Assembly (NCBI GenBank): GCA_963677135.2
Contig: CAXXLS010000017.1
Coordinates: 806,001-870,000 of the forward strand
Source of the DNA: Seleniibacterium sp963677135
GTDB taxonomy: Bacteria > Desulfobacterota > Desulfuromonadia > Desulfuromonadales > Geopsychrobacteraceae
DNA: 64,000 nt
Direction: 5' to 3'
How positions within the stretch are numbered: position 1 is the stretch's first letter; each line of letters begins with the position of its first letter. Positions 41,633-50,757 of this stretch are shown here, one piece after another. A program made the position numbers and the translations under genes. The notes beneath the pieces were generated by a model. It ran no database searches. It was not told the DNA's origin and saw only the letters and a program-made list of their open reading frames with translations.

Positions 41633-42232
41633 ATGGAGCTCGAGAAAAAAGGTCCGCAGCGAACTTGCATCGCCTGCCGTACAGGGCTGGACAAGGATCA
41701 TCTGATCCGTTACGTTATGGCTCCCGACGGGACTCTGCTGGTCGATTATCGCCACAGGCTGCCCGGCAGAGGAAGCTATACCTGCATTGCTGCCGAGTGC
41801 ATCAGAAAAGCCTGCGAAAAAAAGGCGTTTCTGCGTGCCTATCGCGGGCGTTGCCAACCGCCGACATACGATGACCTTCTTTCCCAGGCATGCGCTGCGG
41901 TTGAACAAAGAGTGGCGAACCTGCTGGGTATGGGCCGCAAAGCCGGCTTGACCGTTTCCGGCAGCAATATGGTCATGGACCAGCTGCGTAAAACAGAGTG
42001 CGGGCTGGGGGTGGTCATCGTCGCGGCTGACATCTCCGCGGACATCGGCACCAAGATAGCGGGATTGTCGACAAGGCAAGGGATACAATGTATCCGACTA
42101 TTCAATAAAGCGAAGATTGGGCAAATGCTCGGCAAAGAAGAAAGAAGTGTGGTCGCACTTTCTTCTGGTGCTCTGGTCGACACATTGCTCACTGAACTAT
42201 CTAGATACAGGCAACTGGCAAGGGAGAATTGA
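41633..42232 (+). CDS. ylxR: YlxR RNA-binding domain fused to an L7Ae-like (YlxQ) domain
   Basis: A 199-aa two-domain protein. Residues about 6-85 are YlxR/DUF448 (PQRTCIACRTGLDKDHLIRYV, GRGSYTC, CIRKACEKKAF), a nucleic-acid-binding fold located between nusA and infB in most bacteria. Residues about 95-190 look like the ribosomal L7Ae/YlxQ fold (VANLLGMGRKAGLTVSGSN, VVIVAADISADIGTKI, CIRLFNKAKIGQMLGKEERSVVAL). In Firmicutes these are two adjacent genes. The role is probably in ribosome assembly or translation. The ATG is 11 bp after nusA, and the stop overlaps the infB start (TGATG). Confidence 0.82.
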   Translation: MELEKKGPQRTCIACRTGLDKDHLIRYVMAPDGTLLVDYRHRLPGRGSYTCIAAECIRKACEKKAFLRAYRGRCQPPTYDDLLSQACAAVEQRVANLLGMGRKAGLTVSGSNMVMDQLRKTECGLGVVIVAADISADIGTKIAGLSTRQGIQCIRLFNKAKIGQMLGKEERSVVALSSGALVDTLLTELSRYRQLAREN

Positions 42233-45033
42233 TGGGCAAGGTAAGAGTCAACGAACTCGCAAAAAAAATGGGTCTTGACAGCAAAGACCTGATGGCAAAA
42301 CTCGCTGAAGCTGGTGTATCAGTTGATTCGACTTCAAGTACTCTGACTGAAGAGGACATTAAAAAGCTCGATTCATTGAACACCTCGGCACAGGAAAAAA
42401 TTGAAGAAGCGAGGATCAAGCCAGGTATCATCAGAAGACGTAAAACCGTCGTTCCTAAAGAAGTCGAAGTACCTGAGCAACCGGCTGCGACCAAGGCGGA
42501 ACCGGTCAAGGAAAGTCAGGTTGAAGCAAAGCCTGAACCCGAGGTTGCTGCTGCCAAGGCTGAAAAAACTCCCGAGCCGAAAAAAGCTGCCGAGCCTGAG
42601 AAACCGGTAAAAACCGTTGCGGAACCGGTCGCCAAGACATCGGCTGAAGCAGAGGAAAAGGAGCCGGTTATCGCTTCTGAAGAACCTGCTCAGGCCGCCC
42701 CAACCCCGCAGCCTGTAGAAGCTGAGGTTTCCGGGGCAAAAGAAAAGCCCGCTGATGTTCAGGAGCCGGTTGCCGAAAAGGCATCCAAAGCGACCAAGAA
42801 AGACGAGAGTGCGCCTAAGACCCAGGAAAAGGCAAAAAAACCGACAGAGGCACAGCCTGTCGCCAGAACGGAGCCCGACAAGCCGACGGGAGACCGGGCC
42901 AAGATTCTCGGCCGGGTCGAACTGCCACAGATGCAAAAGCCCGCGCAGTCGGCCAACCGCGCCTCGGAAAGAGCTGGAAGACCGGCACGCACCGAGCGCA
43001 CCGAAGCACCGAGAGGCAGAAAGCGGGTTGACGTCAGTCCTATCGCCCCCAGCGAACAGCCGTTGCCTGAAAAAGAGGGCCGCAACAACAAGAAGCGCAA
43101 GAAAGGACGGCGCAGCGACGAATCCTTTGATGAACAGGACGGACGCGTCTCACGCAAGGGCCGTCGCGTTGAAGTGTTTGAACCGGGGCGAATGGGATCC
43201 AAAAAGAAACGTGGCGGTAAGCAAGGCAAACAGAATAAACCCGTCGAGGCGACCATCACTAAGGCGATCAAGCGGATCATTCGGATCAGCGATTCGATCA
43301 CCGTCGGTGAACTAGCCAAGCGGATGGGGGTCAAAGCGAGTGAGCTTATCGCGGAACTGATGCGCCAAGGGTCGATGGTGACCATCAACCATCCCCTTGA
43401 CTACGAATCCGCCGCCATTCTGGCTTCCGAATTCAACTATGAAGTGGAAAACGTCGCATTTGACGAAGAAACTATCCTTGAGGTCGAATCCTCGGCGACC
43501 AATGACGACAAGGCGGAAGATCTGCAGATCAGACCACCGGTCGTTACCATTATGGGGCACGTTGACCACGGCAAAACCAGCCTTCTCGACGCCATTCGCG
43601 AAGCGAACGTCACGGCCGGCGAGGCCGGCGGCATCACCCAGCATATCGGGGCCTACGATGTCGAGATTGACGGGGGCAAGATTACCTTCCTTGACACCCC
43701 TGGTCACGAAGCCTTTACGGCGATGCGTGCCCGTGGGGCAGGAGTGACCGATATCGTCATCCTTGTCGTTGCCGCCGATGACGGTGTCATGCCTCAGACC
43801 AGGGAAGCCATCAACCACTCCAAGGCTGCCGGGGTGCCGATTATTGTCGCCATCAACAAAATCGACAAGCCCGAAGCGAACCCTGACCGGGTCAAGCAGG
43901 AGCTGACCGAATACGAACTCGTTCCGGAAGAGTGGGGTGGTGACACCATTTTCGTCGAAGTGTCTGCCAAGAACCACACCAACCTCGGCTCACTGCTGGA
44001 GATGGTTCTGCTTCAGGCCGAGGTTCTGGAACTGAAAGCCAACCCCAACAAACGGGCCAAAGGATCTATCGTGGAGGCTCGCCTTGACAAAGGTCGTGGT
44101 CCGGTTGCCACCGTTCTGGTTCAGGACGGCACCCTCAAGATTGGTGATTCCATCGTTGCCGGTCTGCATTATGGTCGGGTGCGATCCATGACGGCCGCCA
44201 ACGGCGACCAGGTCAAGGAAGCAGGTCCGTCCTTCCCGGTCGAAGTGACCGGTCTCGGCGGCGTTCCCGACGCCGGAGACACCTTTCACGCGGTCGAGCA
44301 TGAAAAAGCGGCCAAGGAGGTTTCTCAGCATCGCCAGTCCAAGCAACGGGAAATCGACCTTGCCAAGAGTAGCAAGGTATCCCTTGACCAGCTGTTCGCC
44401 AAGATGCAGGAAGGATCGGTCGAAGAACTTGCTGTCATCATTAAGGCTGATGTTCAGGGGTCCGTTGAAGCCGTTCGCGACGCCCTTGAAAAACTGTCCA
44501 CGGACGCCTGCCGCCTGAATGTTATCCACACCGGAGTCGGTGGTATTTCCGAGAGCGACGTGACCCTGGCCACCGCATCCAACGCCATCGTTCTTGGCTT
44601 TAACGTACGTCCTGAAGCCAAAGCGCGGTTGCTGGCCGAAACGGAAAAAGTTGATATCCGGCTCTACAGTGTCATCTACGACGCCGTCAATGATATCCGC
44701 GATGCCATGGAGGGTCTGCTTGCTCCGACCCTCAAGGAAAAAGACCTCGGTCGGGTCGAGGTACGAGACACCTTCCATGTCTCCAAAGTCGGTACCATTG
44801 CCGGATGTTACGTTCTTGAAGGGAAAATCATCAGGAACGCCCAGACCCGTCTGGTTCGCGACAATGTCGTTATCTGGGAAGGCAAGTTGAGTTCTCTCAA
44901 GCGCTTCAAGGACGATGTCCGCGAGGTCGCCAGCGGTTACGAATGCGGCATTGGGCTTGAGAACTATAATGATATCAAGATCGGTGACATTATTGAAGTT
45001 TTCGAGATGGAAGAAGTCAAAACGTCGCTTTAA
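42232..45033 (+). CDS. infB: Translation initiation factor IF-2
   Basis: The GTPase that brings initiator fMet-tRNA to the 30S subunit and promotes subunit joining. The 933-aa protein has the N-terminal IF2N domain (KVRVNELAKKMGLDSKDLM), a long Glu/Lys/Pro/Ala-rich linker (about 60-340), a second IF2N (about 345-400) and the G domain with GHVDHGKTSLLD (about 440), DTPGHEAF and NKIDKPEANP. Domains C1 and C2 follow to residue 933. The ATG at 42232 follows GGGAG by 6 nt and overlaps the ylxR stop. Confidence 0.95.
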   Translation: MGKVRVNELAKKMGLDSKDLMAKLAEAGVSVDSTSSTLTEEDIKKLDSLNTSAQEKIEEARIKPGIIRRRKTVVPKEVEVPEQPAATKAEPVKESQVEAKPEPEVAAAKAEKTPEPKKAAEPEKPVKTVAEPVAKTSAEAEEKEPVIASEEPAQAAPTPQPVEAEVSGAKEKPADVQEPVAEKASKATKKDESAPKTQEKAKKPTEAQPVARTEPDKPTGDRAKILGRVELPQMQKPAQSANRASERAGRPARTERTEAPRGRKRVDVSPIAPSEQPLPEKEGRNNKKRKKGRRSDESFDEQDGRVSRKGRRVEVFEPGRMGSKKKRGGKQGKQNKPVEATITKAIKRIIRISDSITVGELAKRMGVKASELIAELMRQGSMVTINHPLDYESAAILASEFNYEVENVAFDEETILEVESSATNDDKAEDLQIRPPVVTIMGHVDHGKTSLLDAIREANVTAGEAGGITQHIGAYDVEIDGGKITFLDTPGHEAFTAMRARGAGVTDIVILVVAADDGVMPQTREAINHSKAAGVPIIVAINKIDKPEANPDRVKQELTEYELVPEEWGGDTIFVEVSAKNHTNLGSLLEMVLLQAEVLELKANPNKRAKGSIVEARLDKGRGPVATVLVQDGTLKIGDSIVAGLHYGRVRSMTAANGDQVKEAGPSFPVEVTGLGGVPDAGDTFHAVEHEKAAKEVSQHRQSKQREIDLAKSSKVSLDQLFAKMQEGSVEELAVIIKADVQGSVEAVRDALEKLSTDACRLNVIHTGVGGISESDVTLATASNAIVLGFNVRPEAKARLLAETEKVDIRLYSVIYDAVNDIRDAMEGLLAPTLKEKDLGRVEVRDTFHVSKVGTIAGCYVLEGKIIRNAQTRLVRDNVVIWEGKLSSLKRFKDDVREVASGYECGIGLENYNDIKIGDIIEVFEMEEVKTSL

Positions 45034-45048
45034 GGCTGTTTGACGGAT

Positions 45049-45345
45049 ATGATCGTCGGAGTTGTACTTCTGGATCTGCGCCTGTTTGAAGTTCATACCC
45101 TCAAACAGAAGCGATCTCTTGTCTCCCGGCTGCAGAATCGAATAAGATCCAGATTCCCTGTTTCCGTTGCGGAAGTCGGGAACCTGGATCTTCTGCAGCG
45201 CACCACTCTGGGGCTCTGCATGGTCAGCAACGAAGAATCGCTCATGCAGAGCATTTTCAGAAATCTTGAAGAAGACCTCTATCATTCCGGTCAGGTCGGG
45301 ATTATCAATCTCGATATAGAATATGTAAGTTATGGAGAAGTTTAA
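45049..45345 (+). CDS. ylxP: YlxP family protein (DUF503)
   Basis: A small (98 aa) ferredoxin-like fold protein found between infB and rbfA in many bacteria; its role is unknown but probably linked to ribosome assembly. It shows the family motif VGVVLLDLRLFEVHTLKQKR, then SRFPVSVAEVG and the beta strand GIINLDIEYV. The ATG at 45049 is preferred over a TTG three codons upstream because DUF503 proteins normally start at this point. rbfA starts 3 bp after the stop. Confidence 0.82.
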   Translation: MIVGVVLLDLRLFEVHTLKQKRSLVSRLQNRIRSRFPVSVAEVGNLDLLQRTTLGLCMVSNEESLMQSIFRNLEEDLYHSGQVGIINLDIEYVSYGEV

Positions 45346-45348
45346 CCG

Positions 45349-45732
45349 GTGAGCAGTTACCGACCAGAAAAAATAGCCGAGCAGATCCTTCGGGAACTGA
45401 GCCAGCTGCTGATGTTCAACATCAAGGATCCCCGCGTTGCAACGGTGACCATCACGGATGTTAAAGTCGCCCGAGATCTCAGCATTGCCAAGGTGTTTTT
45501 TACCGTGACCGATGAGGAGAACGATCGCAAGAGCGCCGAACAGGGTCTGAAAAAAGGAGCTCCCTACCTGCGCAGACAACTCAGCCAGGTCATGCGCATG
45601 CGTTCCGTCCCCGACCTGCGCTTTTACTATGACGAGTCTATCGGGTACGGCCAGAAAATCGAGTCTCTCTTACGTCAGGTTAAGGACGATCTCCATGATC
45701 CTTCAGAAAATTCAACAACAGATCCAGAATAA
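45349..45732 (+). CDS. rbfA: Ribosome-binding factor A
   Basis: A cold-shock KH-like protein that binds the 16S rRNA 5' region during 30S maturation. The 127-aa product begins at GTG with GGAGAAG about 10 nt upstream. It carries YRPEKIAEQILRELSQLL, DPRVATVTITDVKVARDLSIAKVFF and MRMRSVPDLRFYYDES, which are characteristic blocks. The end overlaps the nrnA start by 38 bp. Confidence 0.93.
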   Translation: MSSYRPEKIAEQILRELSQLLMFNIKDPRVATVTITDVKVARDLSIAKVFFTVTDEENDRKSAEQGLKKGAPYLRRQLSQVMRMRSVPDLRFYYDESIGYGQKIESLLRQVKDDLHDPSENSTTDPE

Positions 45733-46645
45733 CCGAAGCTTCCTGGTTGTCGCCCATGAGAATCCTGATGGAGATGCCATCGGTTCGACACTGGGCCTGG
45801 CCCTGGCTCTCAAGGACATGGGAAAAGAAGTCATCGCTTTTAACACAGACGGGGTGCCCGACATCATGGGTTTTATTCCCGACAGTGATTTTCTGACTTC
45901 CAGCATCACTGCCGATAAACAGTTCGATGTCGCATTTGTGCTCGACTCCGGCGATATCACCAGGACCGGTCTTGATGTTCATGCGTTGGCCCGCCAGGTG
46001 ATCAATATCGATCATCATCCTCATTCCGACTTTGGTGACATCTGTTACCTAGACACCTCGGCCAGCGCGACGGCAGTGATGATATACCGTGTTCTCAGGG
46101 AATGCCGGTACGAAATTTCCCTGTCAGTCGCCAAAAGTCTTTATCTCGGAATTCTTTCCGATACCGGCTCATTCCGTTATTCCAGCTCAAACCCTGAGGC
46201 TTTCGAGGTTTCCGGGCGACTGATTGAAATCGGCGTTGATCCGTGGGAAATGGCCTGCAGCCTTTATGAAAGCTATCCTCCCGAACGCATGCGCCTGCTC
46301 GGCATGGTCCTGCCCACCCTGGATATTTCCTCCTGTGGTCGCTATGCCTCCGTTTCCATGCTGACCGAATTTCTCGAAAAGTCCGGAGCCACCAGCGAAC
46401 ACGCAGACGGTTTTGTTAATTACCCGCGTGCTGTGCGCGGGGTTGAGGTCGCGCTGTTTTTCAATCAGAAGGACAGTGAAACCTTCAAAGTCAGCTTCCG
46501 ATCACGCGGCACCATCGATGTTGGCAGTCTGGCACGGAATCTTGGTGGGGGCGGTCATCACAATGCGGCCGGAGCCACCATCTCGGGAACTCTTCATTCC
46601 GTCCAGCAGACAGTCTATCAACTCCTCGACCAGATACTCGCCTGA
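45695..46645 (+). CDS. nrnA: Bifunctional oligoribonuclease / pAp phosphatase (NrnA, DHH family)
   Basis: A DHH-DHHA1 phosphoesterase that degrades nanoRNAs and can dephosphorylate 3'-phosphoadenosine 5'-phosphate. The 316-aa protein has the metal-binding motifs VAHENPDGDAIGS (about 18-30), FVLDSGD, the signature NIDHHPHSDFGD, LYLGILSDTGSFRYS and a C-terminal DHHA1 with LGGGGHHNAAG. The ATG at 45695 lies inside the end of rbfA with AAGGA upstream. Position between rbfA and truB is the usual one in this group. Confidence 0.9.
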   Translation: MILQKIQQQIQNNRSFLVVAHENPDGDAIGSTLGLALALKDMGKEVIAFNTDGVPDIMGFIPDSDFLTSSITADKQFDVAFVLDSGDITRTGLDVHALARQVINIDHHPHSDFGDICYLDTSASATAVMIYRVLRECRYEISLSVAKSLYLGILSDTGSFRYSSSNPEAFEVSGRLIEIGVDPWEMACSLYESYPPERMRLLGMVLPTLDISSCGRYASVSMLTEFLEKSGATSEHADGFVNYPRAVRGVEVALFFNQKDSETFKVSFRSRGTIDVGSLARNLGGGGHHNAAGATISGTLHSVQQTVYQLLDQILA

Positions 46646-46649
46646 AGAC

Positions 46650-47564
46650 GTGCACGGCTTATTAATTCTCAACAAACCGGGAGGACTGACCTCTCACGAC
46701 TGCGTCAGCAGGATTCGCAGGCTGTATCAAACCCGCAAGGTCGGGCATGCCGGCACCCTGGACCCACTGGCGACTGGAGTTCTGCCGATTGCTGTCGGCG
46801 ATGCCACCAAAATTCTTCAGTTTCTTCTGGCCGAAGACAAGTCCTATCTGGCAACCTTCAGGCTGGGCGTCACCACCGACACCCTCGACAGTGACGGGGA
46901 GGTGGTCAAGAGACGGCCTATCCCGGATGATCATGCCGCCATCCTGACCGAAATCTGCCCGCGTTTTACCGGTGCTTTGAAACAAATGCCGCCCATGTAC
47001 TCGGCCCTGAAAAAAGATGGCGTTCCGCTCTACAAACTGGCCCGCAAGGGGATTGAAGTTGCCAGAGAGCCACGATCTGTGTTCATTCACAAGCTCGCTC
47101 TGGTCACCATCGAAGATGACCTGGTCACCATCGCGGTCGATTGCTCCAAGGGAACCTATATCCGCACCCTGGCCGATGACATCGGAGAGGCCCTGGGTTG
47201 CGGTGCGCATATTACCGCCCTGCAACGGGTGCGAACCGGTGATTTTACCCTTGCCGACAGCTACACCTTTGAACAGCTGAAAGATGAAGACACCAGAAAA
47301 GGTTCCCTCCTGTCTCTCAACCAGGCCTTGAGGAATTATCCAGCCGTCCACCTGAACGAACATGCAGCCCGTCAGCTCGGATTCGGGATACCGCCGGAAA
47401 TTGGGGCGACCGATGCCGACAGCACCGCTTTGGGGCAAGGCGACATCGTTCGATTGCTGGTGAACGAGGACCTTGCGGCCATGGCCCGGTTTGCACCAGG
47501 GCGAGCCAAAGAAAAACGCGGTGATTTCGAGCTTATCAGGGTTCTTAAAGGGGCCGGAAATTGA
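46650..47564 (+). CDS. truB: tRNA pseudouridine(55) synthase TruB
   Basis: Makes pseudouridine 55 in the T-loop of tRNAs. The 304-aa protein begins at GTG 46650 (VHGLLILNKPGGLTSHDCV) four bases after the nrnA stop. The catalytic Asp lies in KVGHAGTLDPLATGVLPIA, followed by YLATFRLGVTTDTLDSDG, MPPMYSALKKDGVPLYKLAR, SKGTYIRTLADDIG and a C-terminal PUA-like region. The start codon choice rests on the family N-terminus; upstream in-frame sequence overlaps nrnA. Confidence 0.92.
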   Translation: MHGLLILNKPGGLTSHDCVSRIRRLYQTRKVGHAGTLDPLATGVLPIAVGDATKILQFLLAEDKSYLATFRLGVTTDTLDSDGEVVKRRPIPDDHAAILTEICPRFTGALKQMPPMYSALKKDGVPLYKLARKGIEVAREPRSVFIHKLALVTIEDDLVTIAVDCSKGTYIRTLADDIGEALGCGAHITALQRVRTGDFTLADSYTFEQLKDEDTRKGSLLSLNQALRNYPAVHLNEHAARQLGFGIPPEIGATDADSTALGQGDIVRLLVNEDLAAMARFAPGRAKEKRGDFELIRVLKGAGN

Positions 47565-47674
47565 CAGTTTGATCTTTACAGAACGACTGGAATTATGGTA
47601 GAAATCGCAGCCTGAGATAATGATAAAACAGCCACGCCACTGGCTTTATCGATCACAAACAAAAGGAGAACACA

Positions 47675-47941
47675 GTGCTCGGCACAGAACGCAAACAAGA
47701 AATCATCGAACAATTCAAACGTCATGAAGGTGACACTGGATCCCCAGAGGTTCAGATTGCACTTCTGACGGAAAGAATCAACTACCTGACAGAGCATTTC
47801 AAAACCCACAAGAAGGATCATCATTCTCGTCGTGGTCTTCTGAAGATGGTCGGTCAGCGTCGTCGTCTGCTTGACTACCTGATCAAGCAGGACATCGAGC
47901 GTTACCGTACCGTTATCAAGGCTCTCGGTATTCGTCGTTAA
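47675..47941 (+). CDS. rpsO: 30S ribosomal protein S15
   Basis: A primary 16S rRNA-binding protein of the small subunit platform. The 88-aa product starts at GTG with AAAGGAG 9 nt upstream and shows the family blocks HEGDTGSPEVQIALLTERI and LTEHFKTHKKDHHSRRGLL, then GQRRRLLDYL. It is followed by two hairpin structures and pnp, the arrangement seen in many proteobacteria. Confidence 0.96.
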   Translation: MLGTERKQEIIEQFKRHEGDTGSPEVQIALLTERINYLTEHFKTHKKDHHSRRGLLKMVGQRRRLLDYLIKQDIERYRTVIKALGIRR

Positions 47942-47945
47942 TGAT

Positions 47946-47981
47946 AAGGCAGCATGCCGGTGCTGTTTGGCATGCTGCCTT
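47946..47981 (+). terminator. Hairpin directly after rpsO
   Basis: AAGGCAGCATGCC (47946-47958) and GGCATGCTGCCTT (47969-47981) form a 13-bp perfect stem with a 10-nt loop five bases after the rpsO stop. There is no long U-run, so it may be a leaky terminator or a mRNA-processing/stability hairpin. Confidence 0.6.
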
Positions 47982-47990
47982 ATTCAAGTC

Positions 47991-48064
47991 GCTAAGGAGG
48001 CTGTCCGGAGAGAGATTCCGACGAAAGTCGGAGACTGTCTCGGGTCATCCTCCTAGCTTTTTTT
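47991..48064 (+). promoter_or_regulatory. Structured pnp leader with terminator-like end
   Basis: A long outer stem pairs GCTAAGGAGG (47991-48000) with CCTCCTAGC (48049-48057, one base bulged) and encloses a second stem TCCGAC-GAAA-GTCGGA (48017-48032) with a GNRA loop; further pairing of CCGGAGA with TCTCGG is possible. Seven Ts follow (48058-48064). It lies 47 bp before pnp. In E. coli the corresponding leader is an RNase III target through which PNPase controls its own mRNA; a similar or attenuator role is inferred here. Confidence 0.55.
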
Positions 48065-48110
48065 AACGGGAATTCAGACGGCTGAATTCCATTTTGAAGG
48101 AGAACTCAAT

Positions 48111-50210
48111 ATGGCCTATCACAAGGTTGAAGTAGAATTTAATGGACAACCCCTGACGATTGAAACGGGAAAAGTCGCCCGCCAGGCTGACGGGGCGGTT
48201 GTCGTCACTTATGGAGAAACCAAAATTCTCTGTACCGTCGTTTCGGCTAAAACCATGCGCGAAGGGCAGGATTTCTTCCCTCTGACCGTCAATTATGCTG
48301 AAAAATTTTATGCCAGCGGCAAAATCCCCGGATCTTTTTTCAGAAGAGAGCGCGGAGCAACCGAGCGTGAAACGTTGATCTGTCGCCTGATTGACCGTCC
48401 TATGAGACCCCTTTTCCCCAAGGGATACATGTTTGAGACCCAGATCATGCCCACCGTAATTTCAGCTGATCTGGTCAACGATCCGGACACCCTGTCCATG
48501 GTGGCCGCATCAGCAGCCGTTCAGATATCGGACATTCCCTTTGACGGGCCCATTGCCGGTGTCCGGGTCGGGCGTGTAAACGGAGAATTTGTCGCTAATC
48601 CGACTCTTCAGCAAATGCAGGAGAGCGATGTCGAAATCGTTATCGCCGGATCGAAAGATGCGGTCATGATGGTCGAAGGTGAAGCTGAATTTCTGACTGA
48701 AAGCGAAATGCTGGATGCCATTTTCTTCGGTCATGAGGCTCTTCAGCCATTGCTGACCATTCAGGAAGAGCTTGCCAAGCTGGTTGGTAACACCAAGCGC
48801 GAGTTTGAAGTTCCGCAAAAGGATGAGGCGTTAGAGGCCCGGGTCGCTGAAGTCGCTGAGACCCAGATTGTCGAGGCGGTTAAAATCCGTTCCAAACAGG
48901 AACGCTATGCCGCGCTGGCCGATAACCGTACCCGGGTTCAGGAGCTTCTGGCCGAAGAATTCGAAGGGCGCGAAGATGACATTGCCGCCGCTCTCGGCCG
49001 CCTTGAAAAAATGGTTGTTCGGCGCATGGTTACTCGTGACCGCATTCGGATCGATGGCCGTGATATGGAAACCATCCGTCCGATCACCTGCGAAGTCGGC
49101 GTTCTGCCCCGAGCCCACGGCAGTGCGTTGTTTACCCGGGGTGAAACCCAGGCCCTCGTCACCACAACCCTGGGAACAGCGGTGGACGAACAGCGGATGG
49201 ACAACATCCAGGGAATGGAAATGAAGAAATTCATGCTTCATTACAATTTCCCGCCGTTCTGTGTCGGCGAGACCAGCATGCGGCTGTTCCCTGGCCGTCG
49301 TGAAATCGGTCACGGGATGCTTGCCGAGCGCAGTGCCGCCCAGGTTCTTCCCAAGCATGAGGATTTCCCCTATACCATTCGGATTGTTTCCGATGTTCTG
49401 GAATCCAACGGATCTTCATCTATGGCCTCGGTCTGCGGTGCCTCCCTGTCACTGATGGACGCCGGGGTTCCCATCAAGGAGCCGATTGCCGGAATCGCCA
49501 TGGGATTGATCAAGGAAGGTGACGACATCGCCATCCTGTCCGACATCCTCGGCGACGAGGATCACCTCGGAGATATGGATTTCAAGGTCACCGGGACCGC
49601 CGATGGCATCACTGCTCTGCAGATGGATATCAAGATCTCCGGCGTGACTAAAGAGATTATGGAAAAAGCTCTGGATCAGGCCAAGGCGGGCCGGATACAT
49701 ATCCTCGGCGAGATGGCCAAAGCCATTGCCGCTCCGCGTTCCGAGCTCTCCAAGCACGCTCCGCAGATTACCAGCATCAAAGTCAAGCCGGATCAGGTCC
49801 GCACGGTCATCGGCAGCGGCGGCAAGAACGTTCGCGGAATCATCGAAGCAACCGGCTGCGCCATCGACATCCAGGACGACGGGACGATCAACATTGCCTC
49901 TGCTGACGGTCTGGCCGCAAAGAAAGCCATCAAGATGATCCGTGATCTGACCCAGGAAGCTGAAGTCGACAAGCTTTACATGGGGACCGTCAAGAAGATC
50001 ATGGAATTCGGTGCCTTTGTCGAGATTTTCCCGGGAACTGACGGCCTTGTCCACGTTTCTGAGCTTGCGAATGAGCGCGTTCGCAACGTGACCGATGTTC
50101 TTAACGAAGGGGACGAGGTTCTGGTCAAATGTATCGGAATCGATCGGCAGGGTAAGATCAAACTGTCCCGGAAGGCTGCTCTTGGCATGGAGCTCCCTGA
50201 AGACGAATAA
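48111..50210 (+). CDS. pnp: Polyribonucleotide nucleotidyltransferase (PNPase)
   Basis: A phosphorolytic 3'-5' exoribonuclease of the RNA degradosome, trimeric in the cytoplasm. The 699-aa protein has two RNase PH-like domains (about 10-230 and 310-545), joined by an alpha-helical linker. The second RNase PH core includes GRREIGHGMLAERS. A KH domain (about 553-615, VRTVIGSGGKNVRGIIEATGC) and an S1 domain (about 620-690, YMGTVKKIMEFGAFVEIFPG) follow. GAAGGAG lies 9 nt before the ATG. Length agrees with E. coli PNPase (711 aa). Confidence 0.96.
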   Translation: MAYHKVEVEFNGQPLTIETGKVARQADGAVVVTYGETKILCTVVSAKTMREGQDFFPLTVNYAEKFYASGKIPGSFFRRERGATERETLICRLIDRPMRPLFPKGYMFETQIMPTVISADLVNDPDTLSMVAASAAVQISDIPFDGPIAGVRVGRVNGEFVANPTLQQMQESDVEIVIAGSKDAVMMVEGEAEFLTESEMLDAIFFGHEALQPLLTIQEELAKLVGNTKREFEVPQKDEALEARVAEVAETQIVEAVKIRSKQERYAALADNRTRVQELLAEEFEGREDDIAAALGRLEKMVVRRMVTRDRIRIDGRDMETIRPITCEVGVLPRAHGSALFTRGETQALVTTTLGTAVDEQRMDNIQGMEMKKFMLHYNFPPFCVGETSMRLFPGRREIGHGMLAERSAAQVLPKHEDFPYTIRIVSDVLESNGSSSMASVCGASLSLMDAGVPIKEPIAGIAMGLIKEGDDIAILSDILGDEDHLGDMDFKVTGTADGITALQMDIKISGVTKEIMEKALDQAKAGRIHILGEMAKAIAAPRSELSKHAPQITSIKVKPDQVRTVIGSGGKNVRGIIEATGCAIDIQDDGTINIASADGLAAKKAIKMIRDLTQEAEVDKLYMGTVKKIMEFGAFVEIFPGTDGLVHVSELANERVRNVTDVLNEGDEVLVKCIGIDRQGKIKLSRKAALGMELPEDE

Positions 50211-50249
50211 TCCCTTTAGCCTTAAAAAATCCTGTAGCTTGAAAACCCG

Positions 50250-50277
50250 GCCGACGCATTGCTTTCTATGCGTCGGC
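50250..50277 (+). terminator. Hairpin between pnp and dut
   Basis: GCCGACGCAT (50250-50259) and ATGCGTCGGC (50268-50277) form a perfect 10-bp stem with an 8-nt loop. It is followed by TGTTCATT rather than a strong U-run, so partial termination between pnp and dut is likely. Confidence 0.55.
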
Positions 50278-50301
50278 TGTTCATTATACGATGGAGGTTA
50301 T

Positions 50302-50751
50302 GTGGACAATCCCCGTATTCAGATCAAAAAGTTGCACCCGAACGCCAAGGTTCCTAAATATATGACGGAACTCGCTGCAGGAATGGATGTCTGTGCACTT
50401 GTCGAAGAGGATCTGGTTATTGCGCCTGGACAACGGGTGCTGGTTCCCACTGGCCTCGCTTTCGCTATTCCCAGGGGTTACGAGATCCAGGTCCGCCCCC
50501 GTTCAGGGCTTGCCATCAAACACGGAATTTCCCTGGTTAACAGTCCCGGAACCATTGATGCGGACTACCGGGGGGAAGTTCTTATCATCATGATTAATCA
50601 CAGCACCGATGACTTCGTTGTCAGTTCCGGTGACCGCATTGCCCAACTTGTCGTCGCTCCCGTTTCCCAGGCGGTCCTTCAGGTCGTTGCCGAACTGGAT
50701 GAAACCGACAGAGGAGAGGGCGGGTTCGGACATACCGGTCACAAGGAGTAG
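50302..50751 (+). CDS. dut: Deoxyuridine 5'-triphosphate nucleotidohydrolase (dUTPase)
   Basis: Hydrolyses dUTP to dUMP and pyrophosphate, keeping uracil out of DNA and feeding dTMP synthesis. The 149-aa trimeric-type enzyme shows all five motifs: AGMDVCAL, RPRSGLAIKHG, NSPGTIDADYRGE, SGDRIAQLVV and the flexible C-terminal EGGFGHTG. The start is GTG at 50302, with GGAGG (50293-50297) four bases upstream. An in-frame ATG far upstream lies inside pnp and is not used. DUF493 follows 6 bp downstream. Confidence 0.94.
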   Translation: MDNPRIQIKKLHPNAKVPKYMTELAAGMDVCALVEEDLVIAPGQRVLVPTGLAFAIPRGYEIQVRPRSGLAIKHGISLVNSPGTIDADYRGEVLIIMINHSTDDFVVSSGDRIAQLVVAPVSQAVLQVVAELDETDRGEGGFGHTGHKE

Positions 50752-50757
50752 GGCCAG

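Noticed and set aside
43990..45579. A 529-codon minus-strand frame across infB, ylxP and rbfA
   Set aside because: It crosses three genuine genes on the other strand and shows no protein motif.
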